Source: Zopfochytrium polystomum
Lineage: Eukaryota; Chytridiomycota; Chytridiomycetes; Chytridiales; Chytridiaceae
Reading direction: 5' to 3'
NCBI GenBank assembly: GCA_025765615.1
Contig: JAIVFJ010000020.1
Coordinates: forward strand, 457,331-521,330
DNA: 64,000 nt
Shown here: one piece after another, positions 1 through 11,119 of the stretch
How the letters are laid out: every line of letters begins with the position of its first letter
Numbering within the stretch: the first letter of the stretch is position 1
Notes under the pieces: generated by a model
The model's input: only the letters and a program-made list of their open reading frames with translations
What the model was told of the DNA's origin: nothing
Database searches by the model: none
Program-made: the position numbers and the translations under genes

Positions 1-4
1 GAAG

Positions 5-2014
5 ATGGAAGGTCCAAACATTATGATTCACAGGCTGTCGTACCAGATCAAGGGCGTGGGTGAGATTTTGAAGGAAGTCTCTGCCGTCGTTCCTGCTGGA
101 AGAGTCATGGCGATAATGGGACCCTCAGGTAAAACATTCCGTTCAACCCAGATCTTGAGAAGATGCAGTGTTTACTTCTTTTGCTGACTGGTTTTCTCCA
201 AACAGGTTCCGGAAAGTCATCACTTTTGAGCATACTTGCCCAAGAACAGAAGGAGGGTCGGACTCGCGGCGCCATCCTGTTCAATGGAACTCGCCTACTT
301 CCGCACGTTGTGAAGTCCATCGTCGGATTCGTCCGACAAGGGGACTATTTCCTTCCAACGCTCACCGTGCGTGAGACGCTTCTGTGGTACGCCACTCTGC
401 GCTGCAGCGAAAAGCTGTTTAGCGATGAGATCCGACAACGCGTGGATCAAATAATCGAGGACATTGGTTTGAGCGTACTAAAAGATGTGCGCGTTGGTCT
501 GGACGGTGTGGAGACTCCCCAGGGCCACGGCTTGTCGGTCGGCGAACGGCGTCTTCTCAGCATTGCGATGGAGATCGTAAGGGACTGTCCTATTCTGCTG
601 CTGGACGAGCCGACGACGTACGTGATTTTGCTGCTTTCTTCTTCATTTGAATTATTCTGAATTCCTTTGATCAGAGGTCTTGATTCGTCGACATCATACC
701 ACTTGATCAAGTATCTAGTGCACCTCTCTCGGTCTGCCTCAAAAACTATCATACTCACGATCCACCAACCTCGCTCCGACATTTACACGCTCTTTGACGA
801 AGTCATCGTACTTTCATCAGGCTCGCAGCTGTACTCTGGCCCAGGGTCTTCTGCGTCCTCCCATTTCAAGTCAAGAGGATACCCATGCCCCGAGGGACAT
901 AACGTCGCGGACCACATGCTTGATCTCGCTATGGGTATAAATACCTTTGACTATGCCGGACAGCCAGTGTGGAAAGGAGATAACGTTTCGGTTGCGAGCA
1001 TTAAACGACGGCGAGCCGAAACGCTTGGGTTGCAGGGGGGTGATGGCGCTGGTAGGAGCAAAAAGTCGGCGAGCCGATCCTCTTTGCGAGCAGATTACCT
1101 ACGTGCCGCGGCCAGCGGTCCTCCAACAGAACTTGAGGCGTCGAGGCCTCTGACTGGAGGTGAAGCAGCAGGAGAACCCTCGACTCCAGCTCCCCCTCCA
1201 TTGCAGCGGTCGGGCTCGCGCGGGAGCCAGCTGGCGCGAATGGGTCCCCCGGCGCTGCGCATCCGCCTCCCGGGCGACTCCGCGGCGGCCGGAGCCCCGT
1301 CAGCAACGCACCACTTTTCCCGACTCCCTGACTTTCCGCCGGGGTGGGACGGGCCTCCATCACACGGGGCGGGCGGGGGACGCGCGTTCTCCGACGACGG
1401 TAGCCGCTACTTCCGCGGCGCATCCGACTACGACGGAGACGACGGCGACTTTGAGTACGACGACGACGACGACGAGGAAGATCCCGAAATGGCGTGGGAC
1501 GAGGCCAAAGGAGGGCCGTTTGGCGCGGCCGGCGGCGGTCTGTCCTTCCGCGAGGCGGAGTCCACTGGCTTCCTCTCGCAGATGATGGCGCTCGGCGAAA
1601 GGAAGAAGAAGGAGACACTGCGAGATCCGGCGCTGATCATTGGCCACGCTGTCATCTCCGTTGTCTTTGGAGGTATGAGGGGTTCTGGCTGGGTTGTTGT
1701 GCCTGAAAAAGGGAAGTTCGCTCACAAGAAAAACAATCTCCCTCCCGACCCCCTTCCCTCCCCTACAACAAAGTCTTTGTCGCAATATTCTACGTTGGCA
1801 CTGACTTAACGCTTTCAAGCCTCCAAGGCCGGCTTGGATCCTTTACGTTTGTGCTCGCGTTTGTTGGGTTCTCATCGCTGACGGCAGCGGGGAGCATCAC
1901 GTCGCACCTTTCGCTGCAGGCGAGGGAGCGAGCGAGCGGATACTATTCGTCGTTTCCGGCCTACTTTATCAACGTGAGTTTTCTGCCGCGCAGCCCGAAC
2001 GAATTCGACTCAAA

Positions 2015-2047
<33 letters not shown>

Positions 2048-2839
2048 CCACCCACAGGTCACATACGACTTGCTGTACATCCGCCTCCTCCCCGTGGTCG
2101 CCGTCACGATCCTGACCCTCCTCCTTGTCGGCTCGACGTCGGGGCCCATCCACTTTGTCAAGCACTTTGCGGTTCTCGTCGTCTTTTCGGCGCTCACCAG
2201 CCTGCTCGCGATGGCCATTGGCCTGGCCGTCGGTGCCGGCAGCAGCTCAGCCGGCGCCGGCGGGTCCAACGGTCGCCTGGCCGTCGCGACGCTGGTCATC
2301 GCCACCGTCGTCCTGTGGATGCTGCTGTTTTCGGGGTTTGTGATCACCGAAGGTGTGTTTTTTTGTTTTCTCTTCCTTTTTACCTTTCCTCTTTTTCCTT
2401 TGTTGTTGATCGAGACTTTCCTCGTCCCATTCTCGTCTGTTACCCTCTGTCCCTCCCTTCCCGCCGGATCAAGATGTCATTCCCACACACTTGCGGTGGA
2501 TGAAGTACCTCAGCTTCTTCTACTACGCGTTCGAGGCCATGATCGTCAACGACCTGACCGACGACGCCATGATGAACAGCGTGCTGGGGTCGAGCTTTAG
2601 CGTGAGTGCCTTTTCTGTTTTCCTCTTCTTTCTTTTTTTTCTTTTGGAACGTCGAGTTGACGCCGGCGCACACACCCCACACTAACTCCACTCAGTTGGC
2701 GGACTCGCAGCAGCTCAACCGCTTTGGGTTTGGAATCAACAACTACTCGCGCGACATGATAGTCTCGTGCGGCTTGCTGCTCGTCATGCTCGTGGTGGTG
2801 TTTGCGCTGTTCCACGTTAGGCTGGCGAGGGGGCGGTGA
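5..2839 (+). CDS. ABCG (White/PDR-type half) ABC transporter
   Basis: Membrane exporter that couples ATP hydrolysis to substrate transport. Seven exons fit: 5-128, 206-617, 675-1672, 1828-1973, 2058-2352, 2474-2601, 2696-2839, giving 748 residues in frame with GT-AG borders. Walker A (GPSGSGKSS) is restored by joining exons 1 and 2. The signature region reads LSVGERRLLSIA, Walker B is ILLLDEPTTGLDSS across intron 2, and the H-loop is TIHQPRSD. Exons 4-7 encode the hydrophobic transmembrane half, which follows the nucleotide-binding domain as in the ABCG family. Odd: residues of roughly 1000-1560 form a Ser/Gly/Pro-rich then strongly acidic linker (Asp runs near 1430-1480). Intron 4 carries a poly-A run of about 28. 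The start at 5 is only four bases from the window edge, so the true start may lie upstream. Substrate unknown. Confidence 0.9.
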
Positions 2840-3230
2840 TGTGTTTTTGGGTTTTTTGCTTTGTGTGGGTTTTTTTTTTTCGTTTTTGTCCTTTTTCGTG
2901 TTCGTTTTGTTCGGGTTGTTTGGTGTCTGGTCTCCTTTCTCCTTCTCTTCCACTCCAAACTGTGTAATTTCGATGGCACGAAACAAGAAACTGGCTTACG
3001 CCCCCACGCGCAGCAGGTGTAGCGCAGGTATCTGCACGGCACACGTTGTCAAAACTATCTGCAACCTCTTTTATTTCTTATTCACCATCCCGCCCGCAGT
3101 TGGCATAGCACTGGTGTGTGCGCACATTACCGGCTCGGAAAAAGAAACAGAAACACACAAAAAAAAGGAGAAATACTGCGCATGCGCCAAACACCCCCAT
3201 CCCCAAAGTAGTTACGTTTCTTTTTTTTTT
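2840..3230. other. Convergent intergenic spacer
   Basis: T-rich 3' flanks of the ABC transporter and the hydrolase, which are transcribed toward each other. I see no coding potential. Confidence 0.6.
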
Positions 3231-4324
3231 TTACAAGTTCTTGACGAAAAAGTCGTGCATCTTTGCGATAGCCTCGTTCGCCCTCTTGGCCATCAGCGGG
3301 TCCGAAAAGTCGGACCTGCTCGCGCAAAAGCCGTGCGGCACGTCGTCAAAGCGGTGGTACTCGACGCGGTCGCCAAACGGCTTGGCCCGCACCACCGCCA
3401 CCAGCTTTTCAAACACCTCGACCGAGTCGTCCTTGGCCGGCATCACCAGCAGCGGCGCGGACACCTTTTCGGCTTCCGCCTCCGACACCGCGCCGGGGTG
3501 CACCAGCGCGGCCGCGGAGAAGACGGGGTCTTGGGTGAGGAGCGCGACGTTGCGGCCGCCCTGGTTTTGGTTGTGTGTTGGGTTTGGGATGGTTTGTTTT
3601 GGTTTGGTTTGGGCGTTGTTTGCGTTAGAGGCTGTGGGTGGGTGCGAGCTGTTTGATCGCTCTGGCGCACAGAATTGGGAGAGAAAAACAACAGGCACAC
3701 GCATGCATGCACATGCATGCGCATGCGTACCGCAGGCGAATGCGTACGCAGGCGAGTCCACATGTGCACACACACACACACACAAAGCAAAAAAAAAAAA
3801 GGCCAAACTCACCCAGCAGAACCCGACGAGCCCGAACTTTTCGGCGCCCTCGACGGTCTTGAGGTACTCGCGGGTCGCGCCGACCTCCTTGACGACGCGG
3901 TCGTAAGGCGCCACGGAGAAGATGTGCTTGAACACCTCGTCGAACGACGCCGGCGGCCACGGCGACGTCGGCCACGGGTCGCCGTGCAAAAGGTCCGGAA
4001 CGGCCACGCGGAAGTTGTGCGTGCCGAGGATGTCGGCGACTTGGCTGCAGGGGTTGTTTGTTGGGGGGGAAAGTTTGATGTGTGCGTGCATGAGTGTGGA
4101 GAAGTGCGAACGTTGGGTTCATTGGGGGAAGGATTGCGCCCTTACCGGGTGTTTGGGTGGTCGCCAAAGATGTCGTAGTTGAAGATGATTGCGTTCTTTG
4201 CGCCCTTGGGGCCGGTCAGGTAGACCTTGAGGTCGGTGCCGGGGAGGGTGATGACCTCGCCCTTGGACGTGTAGCCCTGGTGGACGGGCGCGAGCGTGCA
4301 GCACGAGGGCGCGGTGGATGCCAT
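3231..4324 (-). CDS. Dienelactone hydrolase family protein
   Basis: Alpha/beta hydrolase related to carboxymethylenebutenolidase, which opens lactone rings in aromatic catabolism. Three exons (4324-4146, 4044-3813, 3560-3231) give 246 residues, the usual family length. Splicing exons 2 and 3 rebuilds the nucleophile elbow GFCWGGR with the catalytic Cys. The other triad residues are the Asp in MPAKDDS and the His in DVPHGF near the C-terminus. The N-terminus MASTAPSCC and the HxGY-like HQGYTSKG are typical of fungal members. No signal peptide is seen, so it is probably cytosolic. It is convergent with the ABC transporter. Its upstream region is a long GA/CAGA microsatellite. Natural substrate unknown. 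Confidence 0.9.
3767..3784. repeat. (CA)n microsatellite
   Basis: Short CA run inside intron 2 of the dienelactone hydrolase gene, next to a purine tract. Confidence 0.8.
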
Positions 4325-4439
4325 TTTCGGTGGTTGGGTTGATTGAGCGGGGGTTGTTGGTTCGGGCTTGGTTCGGGCTTTGGTGAGTGTTGTTTGGGTG
4401 GGGGCGACGGGCGCGCTTATAAACAAATGAGATTTGGTG

Positions 4440-4660
<221 letters not shown>

Positions 4661-4799
4661 GTGGAAAGTGGCGGTTGGCAGTCCGATCAGAAAGGGCAGC
4701 CGCCGAATGCTCGAGAAGAACAGAATCGAAAGACGAGAAAACCAAAAAAAGACGTCGACCGTGTTTTGCCTTCCCTTTTTTTTTTTTTTTTTAAGTTTT

Positions 4800-5690
4800 G
4801 TACAAAAGAAGAAATAACAAAAGAGCCAAAAATGGCGATCGAGCAAGGCAAATTACAAATGTGCCGGCTAAAAGAGAAAGAGAAGCAAAAATGTGACCGT
4901 GGCTAATGGCCCCACGCACGGGCAACAATTTGAATCCCCCGCCCGGCCGGGCCGGCATCACACAAACAATCTCGCCCATGGATATCGGGTCACGCCTGTT
5001 CTTTCCGTTCGAATTTTTGCGGCGAACAAACGGCAGTTGGACGAAATTTGCAGCAGCAAGTCGCACTGAGTTGTCACCACCCTGATATGCATTGTGCAGT
5101 GGGAGGAAAAAAGACCAAAAAAGCTCTCTGCCAACAATCGACGGTATTTGGCTTGGGCAGCAAAAGGCTCTGCAGAGAATTGTCACTGTTCATTACAGGA
5201 CATCAAAACAATTTGCTTTACGTTGGCCCTGGCAACCCGCTGTACACCAACAAATCCAGGCCAGAGAGAATAACCTCTCTTAGAAGCAAGGAAGGTCAAT
5301 GCCCACTCCCGCACACAAAGAAGACACCAAGGACAACCACAGGCATTAGCATGAAAGGAAAAGAGTCTGAACCCAGCGAACCAGGCCCACCAAAGGGCAA
5401 AGGAACCTTCCCCAGGGACAGGGAGGATTCAAGGAATATCAGAAGACCTTACCACACCTAATACCTGACCAGCCAACTCATTCATATCACCTTGAGAGAA
5501 CTGGATTTGAAGTGGTGTATTGAACCATATATTTACCCTCCCACCTTCCGTCATCAAGTGGCTCCTACTCAGACCTAAACAGCATGCAGAATGTGTTGGC
5601 ACTTGACCACTCCTTCGGTTTGGGATTTGACAAAGGTGGTGGGCTTTTTTTCTTCTTTTTTTGTCTCCCATGCGTATGTGACTATCTCCC
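4800..5690. other. Repeat-derived spacer
   Basis: No convincing gene. A stretch at about 5107-5165 resembles, in inverted orientation, the stretch at about 6620-6690: both contain CCAAAAAAGCTCTC followed by ATTTGGCT and a CAACA/CAGCA-rich tail. The remainder up to 5690 is unrecognised. Confidence 0.4.
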
Positions 5691-6105
5691 ATGTTAGGCA
5701 GAACTGACTGGTTAGCAGCAAGAGGCACAAGACAGACCCAAACCTATTGTGACTTGTCAGTTATCATTCTCACAATGCCCATGGGAGAGCAAGCCACCGC
5801 CAATGCAGACCTGGGGGCTGGCTTGAGCTGTTGACAAATACTCCAAGGATTAAGTGGAACAGAAACCTGGTGTTAACAGTTTTCCTCCTCCTCTGCTCAA
5901 GCAGATAATATAGGAGAGATTTTTTCCCTGTGTCAGTCACACTTGCCTAGCAACTATTACAGCGTGCATATCATCATCATGTATCAATAATTCATAACAG
6001 AGTTTTTTCTCTTTCTCTCCAAGTTGGGGAGAAGGACTACCCACAAACACACGTCTCCACTTCATTCACTCCTTCCACTCACTCACTCAGAGTAGACTGT
6101 TTACA
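5690..6105 (+). mobile_element. Ty1/copia 3' end fragment with 235-bp LTR
   Basis: The LTR spans 5871-6105, begins TGTTAACAG and ends CTGTTTACA, and is 235 bp long. The same LTR, also 235 bp, occurs inverted at 19152-19386. The 180 bp before it (5690-5870) match the segment preceding that LTR as well, including the stretch with GAGGCACAAGAC. This is therefore the 3' end of a copia-like element, sense strand plus, whose upstream part is missing or unrecognisable. Confidence 0.75.
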
Positions 6106-6189
6106 CATGTGACCGTTCAGTCACAGATGTAGCTGGTACCATCGGAACGGTACCTGATGCATTGGGTCCTGGGGTGTCAGCTGCCAAGA

Positions 6190-6465
6190 AGGGTGGAAGA
6201 CTTGTGCCAACTTCATCCGTCAGCAAAACAATTCACCAGCTCAAAGTAGGACAATGGTTTTAGATACGCAGATTGAAAGTTCTTGATTGGCCTGCACAAA
6301 GCCCAGACCCGAACTCGATCAAGAATCTCTGGGAACACCTAAAGCAAACAGTGCAAAACAGATCGCCCTTCTGGAATTCCAGCATTGAAAACATCGGTTA
6401 CAAGCTCGTGAACCAAACTTTTCCATTTGTTCCTTCAACATTTGGTTGAAAGTATGCCAAGGAGA
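6190..6465 (+). pseudogene. Tc1/mariner transposase fragment
   Basis: Around 6268-6345 the plus strand reads VLDWPAQSPDPNSIKNLWEH, the hallmark block before the last catalytic acidic residue of Tc1/mariner DDE transposases. Upstream, in a shifted frame, CAGCAAAACAATTCACCAGC resembles the preceding QQDNAP block. The frame closes at about 6460. No complete catalytic triad or terminal repeats are seen, so it is a dead fragment. It abuts the copia LTR at 6105. Confidence 0.75.
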
Positions 6466-7740
6466 ATCGAGGATGTGATCAAAAACAAAGGGGTTCCACC
6501 AAATATTGAGGTAACTGCTCCTTATACGCATTTTACCCTTGTTTGCTTTTTTTTTTTTTTTTTTTTTTGGAATGAAAGTGGTTTGAACTGACACCATTTT
6601 TAAATTTTGTCCAAGTATATTCTTCCCCTGATTCTTGTTGCCTGAGCCAAATATCATAGATCGTAGACTGAGAGCTTTTTTGGCTGTCCCCTGCGTGGGA
6701 GCTCCACCAGGCTTCCGATTTTGTCAAAGGAGCATGTGATACCTCAGCAGCTAGAATGCTTGATCAGAACAAAGTCACTGATCTTGCCAAGGCTCCATCC
6801 CTTTGCATGCAAGTTGACAACTGTCTTGCATGTGGCGGCTTCATGCTTTGTGTGATGCTGCTTCTCCATGCCGAATTTGGAGGCGATTTGGGCGATGCCA
6901 GCAGGGCAATTGATGGATTGGGAAGGTGTGGTGGGAGGAGGAGGCAAATTGGACAAGGTGAATGAAGACTTTATTTTCCCCACTGTACACAGCACATTGA
7001 GAGAGAGAGAGAGGGGTGGGAGGAGGGGGAAGGCCTTTTCTCTAAAGCTGCTAATCCGTTCAAACCTCTCACAATGAAATGTTTCAAATCGTTCTTCTCG
7101 ATTAACTTCAAGTAACTGTCGTAACCAAACTAACCGAGGATGCGCTCTCAACTGCCACCTCTTTCCTTGCAGCTTTTTGAGTGCAGTTGTTTTGCCAAAC
7201 AGCAAGAAACTCGATTTTCAAGCTTTTCGTTTTGAGAATACTTCAGTGCCGACAACGGAAGAACATTGCGAAACAGTGGGGTGACAAGTCACTGACAACT
7301 GTTTTTGGCCCACCTCAAAATATCTTATGACAATCCAACATCAGTTTACCTTCTGTGCTGTTTTCACAATCGCCACCGTTTGGCGCACCCATTCAAGTTT
7401 GGAAGTAGTCATCAATCTTCATCTAGGTTCTATTCAGTTCTACACGTCAAACTCCACTTGCTGCGAGTCATGCGGTTTTCCCTCCTCTTTCACCACTTTC
7501 AATGTCGGCAAAAAATTGTGCTCACAGCAGCAAATTGGAAAGACTGATCGATTGTCATATGCAACAATCAAGCTAATTTGCCCACCAATTTTGATGGGAA
7601 ACAGTAGAGGGTTGGTGTAGGTATTTGTGCAGCAAAGAATTTGAGCGGTGCTCAAACAACACATTTGGCCCACCACAGGCCCACTGCACTAACCACATAT
7701 GCAGCAGTTTAAGGGCCTTGCCTTACAATTATTAAACGGT
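6466..7740. other. Degenerate repeat region
   Basis: Contains a poly-T run (6550-6568) and a minus-strand stretch at about 6750-6930 that reads like a helix-turn-helix of a Tc1-type transposase (GIAQIASKFG, then NLHAKGWSLGKI), but stops and unrelated sequence surround it. Nothing else is recognised. Confidence 0.35.
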
Positions 7741-8422
7741 TAGGTGCTGCTGCATTGTTTTGTTCGTTTCGGAAAGCCGAGCCGTCCGCAGTGCATGCCT
7801 CCCTATCGAAACTGGACCCTGCACCCCCCTGCACCGGAACACCTTCTCTTTTCATTCTGTCCCCCTTGCTCTCTGCCCTTTGCCCATTCATTTCCCCCAA
7901 TCGGAAGAACTGGTTTAATTTTCGCTGGCCGCGCCGGGCTCTCACGAAACCAACCTCGATGAACTCAATTCTTCTTTTTCGTTCGATAAGCTCCCGGTGG
8001 CGAGGCGTGGTGACCAACCTTTTACAGGTCTTGCAAAGAATTCACGGAGCAAAGTTTGTCAAAACGGCTATCAAGCAGCAATCAAAGTTCGTACGTTGCA
8101 AACGAAAGACCCTTTTCCCCCACCACCCCCTTCCCCCGAAATAAACCTCACGAAAGAAGACAGCTTGCGCCGAGCGAAAGTCAATATCGGACTCCGACCT
8201 TCGCTGGATTGAATATTGACTTCCCGCGCTGGCATCGCGGAGTCAGGGCAACACAAAAACCCATGCCCCCAAGCAAGGTTTCTTGTCCGAAAATCATCTC
8301 CACAAGACAAGGCAAGGCCCCAAGCCGTGACAGCCACACACACACACACACACACACACGAACACCCTCCCTTCCCCGCGTAAAGTCGATCTACCGCGCA
8401 CTCCCCCACCCCGCTCCACCAA
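7741..8422. other. Upstream region of the Cks1 gene
   Basis: Pyrimidine-rich, with a CA microsatellite at 8334-8360 about 65 bp upstream of the start codon. Short open frames here show no recognisable domain. It probably holds the Cks1 promoter. Confidence 0.4.
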
Positions 8423-9422
8423 ATGCTCGCCAGCGACGACCCCAACCAGCAGCGCAAGCCCGCGGCGCCGACTCGCAAGCTCACCGACGCTGAACAGGTG
8501 CGCGCGCTTGCTTCACGACACCCACCTCGTTGCGCTTGGCGCGTCCAGCAGCTACGATCCACGCACGGCTTTCCCACGAGAGAAAACATCTGAACGTTCC
8601 CACCCCTTCTCCCATCCTCCCCGCCTCCCTCAACGCATCCATAATACGCACGCACGCACACTCGGCCATCCAGCGCGAGCAAGATATCAAGCAGCATGTA
8701 AGCTCGAGTGGTGCCGCGAAAGGAGCGCCGCATGGCACCCTCAGGCACGATCTCACCTTTGTGTCCCTCCCCCTCCCCCACCTCCCCCACCCATCCCTAA
8801 CCCAAAAGGAGGAAGACATCTTCTACAGCGCCCGATACGCAGACGACAACCACGAATACCGGCACGTCGTGTATGTTTCCTTTTTTTTTTTTTTTTTTTT
8901 TTTTTTTTGTTTCTTTATATATCTGGCGCAATCGGGAGCGGCGTTGGGGTGCTGACGGGTTTTGATCCGCAAACATGCAGGTTACCTCGGGAGATCGGTG
9001 CGTTTGGCTTGAAAACGATTCCTTTTTTTGCTACGCTTCCCAGGCTGATGATTGTGTTCTTTGCGGGGCACTAAAAGCGCGATGGGTCCCACCAGGTTTG
9101 TAGTGTCTTCCCCACCTTCCCTAGGGCATTTGCTGACTTCTCGATAAAATCAACCCGAAACTACCAGGTCGCCTTATGACGGAAATTGAGTGGCGATCCC
9201 TCGGCGTAAAGCAGAGCCAGGGGTGGTCGCACTACCTCATCCATGGTAAATCCGCCCTCCTACCGCTTTTGTTGTCGTGTGTTTCCCGTTTCCCCACTCC
9301 CTTCCCTGCCCCCGCTCCCCAAGTACCACTCACGCAAATCCATGTTGGGCGCAGGTCCGGAACCGCACATTCTCCTTTTCAAGCGCGATAAAGAGCCGGA
9401 CCCGGCCCAGCAGAAGAAGTAG
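8423..9422 (+). CDS. CKS1: Cyclin-dependent kinase regulatory subunit Cks1/Suc1
   Basis: Small adaptor that binds cyclin-dependent kinases and phosphorylated substrates to drive multisite phosphorylation and cell-cycle progression. Seven exons join in frame to 113 residues: 8423-8497, 8674-8697, 8809-8870, 8981-8997, 9078-9095, 9168-9245, 9355-9422. The spliced product shows the family blocks in order: [24 protein letters not shown], then [25 protein letters not shown] and EPHILLF. The HxPEPH-like hinge is present as [10 protein letters not shown]. Exon 5 is only 18 nt and exon 4 only 17 nt, so automated annotation will probably miss the gene. Intron 3 has a long poly-T run. Confidence 0.95.
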
Positions 9423-9822
9423 GAAAATCGTGAGGCAGTCGTGAAGATGACCGTGCGGGTTCCTTGCTGTGAAGGACGACCCTATCCCATTTACCCCACC
9501 CAGTAGCTCTCCATATCATAATAAACTTCAGGCCTACACTTTTTTTTTCTTGTGATCGCTTAGAACAATGTTCCAGCCATGTATTCTGTTTCGATACAAG
9601 AAAGCCAAAAGAGAGGGGACAGCAAAAAATGAACACACGACGGAAAAGGGAAATCGGAAAGCACACTGAGAGTGGAGCCAAAAGGAGTAAAAGAATAGAT
9701 TTAAATCGGAATCGTGAAATCGGCTGGCTCAGTGACCTAGTAGACAAGGAAAAACAACGGAGGAGGACCATTGGCAAGGACGAAAAGGGGGGATTGAGAA
9801 GAAAGGGAGCTACACAGTACAT
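9423..9822. other. Convergent intergenic spacer
   Basis: 3' flanks of Cks1 and of the secreted protein gene on the other strand. No gene seen. Confidence 0.5.
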
Positions 9823-10740
9823 TTACTTCCGACGGGGCGGAAGACCACCGACGGCGTAAGCTCGGGCGTACAGGTCAGGGTTCACAGCGGCGGCAGCCTT
9901 CATAGTGGTTCCAGTGGCCGTCGAGGTGCACTTAAGAACCCTCTGCGGTTGGGAGCCCGACGCAGCAAACGGCGCAGCATTGGTTGTCGCACCCTGGACA
10001 GTGAAGGTGGTGTTCCAGAAACCAAACATGCCTTCAATGACAGCCAGACCCTTGACCATGACGGTGGTGCTGTAGATGATGGGGGGGGCTTGCCAGACCA
10101 AGCCAGTGTAGACAGCTGGGTCGGGGGGGTTAGCGTCCGCCAGGGCCAGCGAGTGGGTCGCGACGACGGGGACCAGGTTGCCGCCGACGCCGACGGCGGT
10201 GCAGCCCGGGTGGGCCTGCATCGCGGCGCCAAACTGCGACCAGTAGCCCAGCTTGCCGTACTGGTCCTCGAACCAGGTCAGCAGACCCAGCAGCTCGACC
10301 TTGCCGGCGCTCGTGATGGTGATTGGGAACTGCTGGCCAGGGATGACGGCTGCCATCGTTGACGTGGCCGTCGCCAGCCCGTACCCGGCCGTCAGAGACG
10401 TGGCGTCGCCGTGGTAGCCGGCAATCACCTTTTTCGAGTCGCCTTCCTCAAGCAGGGCGAGGACGCCGCCGAGTGATTTGGGGAGGCCGTCATTGGAGGG
10501 GCCGCAGAGGTAGTTTGGCTGTGGTTCCAATGTGCGGGGGGACAAGGTGGGAGGGAGAGAGAGACAGGCGGGAGAAGAGGCGGTTACTTATCGAAACGCC
10601 TGGAACGTGGTGGATGCACTGTCACAGACGGGGGGGGGGAGAGTACATACCAGGATGGTTCCATTGGTGAAGGCGGCCGCCGGCGTGGCAATGAAAGCAG
10701 TGGCGGCTGCGGCCGCGGCAAGGAGGACGGAGGAGAGCAT
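9823..10740 (-). CDS. Secreted protein of unknown function
   Basis: Two exons (10740-10651 and 10518-9823) give 261 residues. The N-terminus is a clear signal peptide: Met, a Leu/Ala-rich core of about 20 residues, then ATPAAAF as a probable cleavage region. The mature part starts with NYLCGPSND, holds three Cys (CGP, GCTAV, KCTST), is rich in Gly, Ala and Thr, and has a FWNTTF block near the C-terminus. It ends in GGLPPRRK. I do not recognise the family; it is probably exported or bound to the cell wall. A C-run intron donor (GTATGT) supports the first splice. It is divergent from nothing nearby and convergent with Cks1. Confidence 0.75.
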
Positions 10741-11119
10741 TTGCTGGTGACGAGCAAACGGTGGGGTGTTGTTGGGTTGCGTCGGAGGAGTGGGAAGTGG
10801 ATTTGGGATTGGGGAAATTTTCCTCTGCTGCAAATCGCCTCAACTGCTTTCTTTTTGGCCCTTTCTCTTTCTTCTTCCTCTGTCTGTCTCTCCGACCACA
10901 AGATAAATATGGCTTTGGTCAAGAAAAAGGAAAAAATTGCGGCGCACCGAAATTTTCTTCTTCTTTTGTCCTTTGAATCATCCAATCACCCAACCAAACG
11001 CCGCTGTCTGCCGCCTCCCCATTGCGGCCCACCACTTACTTGTCGCACAAGGAGAAGAAAAAGACAACGATTTGCCTTATTTCTCCTTCTTCTCCTTGGC
11101 GCCACTGGCCTTTCGGGGG
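10741..11119. other. Intergenic spacer
   Basis: Lies between the start of the secreted protein gene and the 3' end of the signal peptide peptidase gene, both on the minus strand. No coding signal beyond shadows. Confidence 0.5.

Noticed and set aside
2802..3656. 284-residue plus-strand frame
   Set aside because: Begins with a poly-Phe T-tract and runs antisense through the dienelactone hydrolase exon, so it is a shadow.
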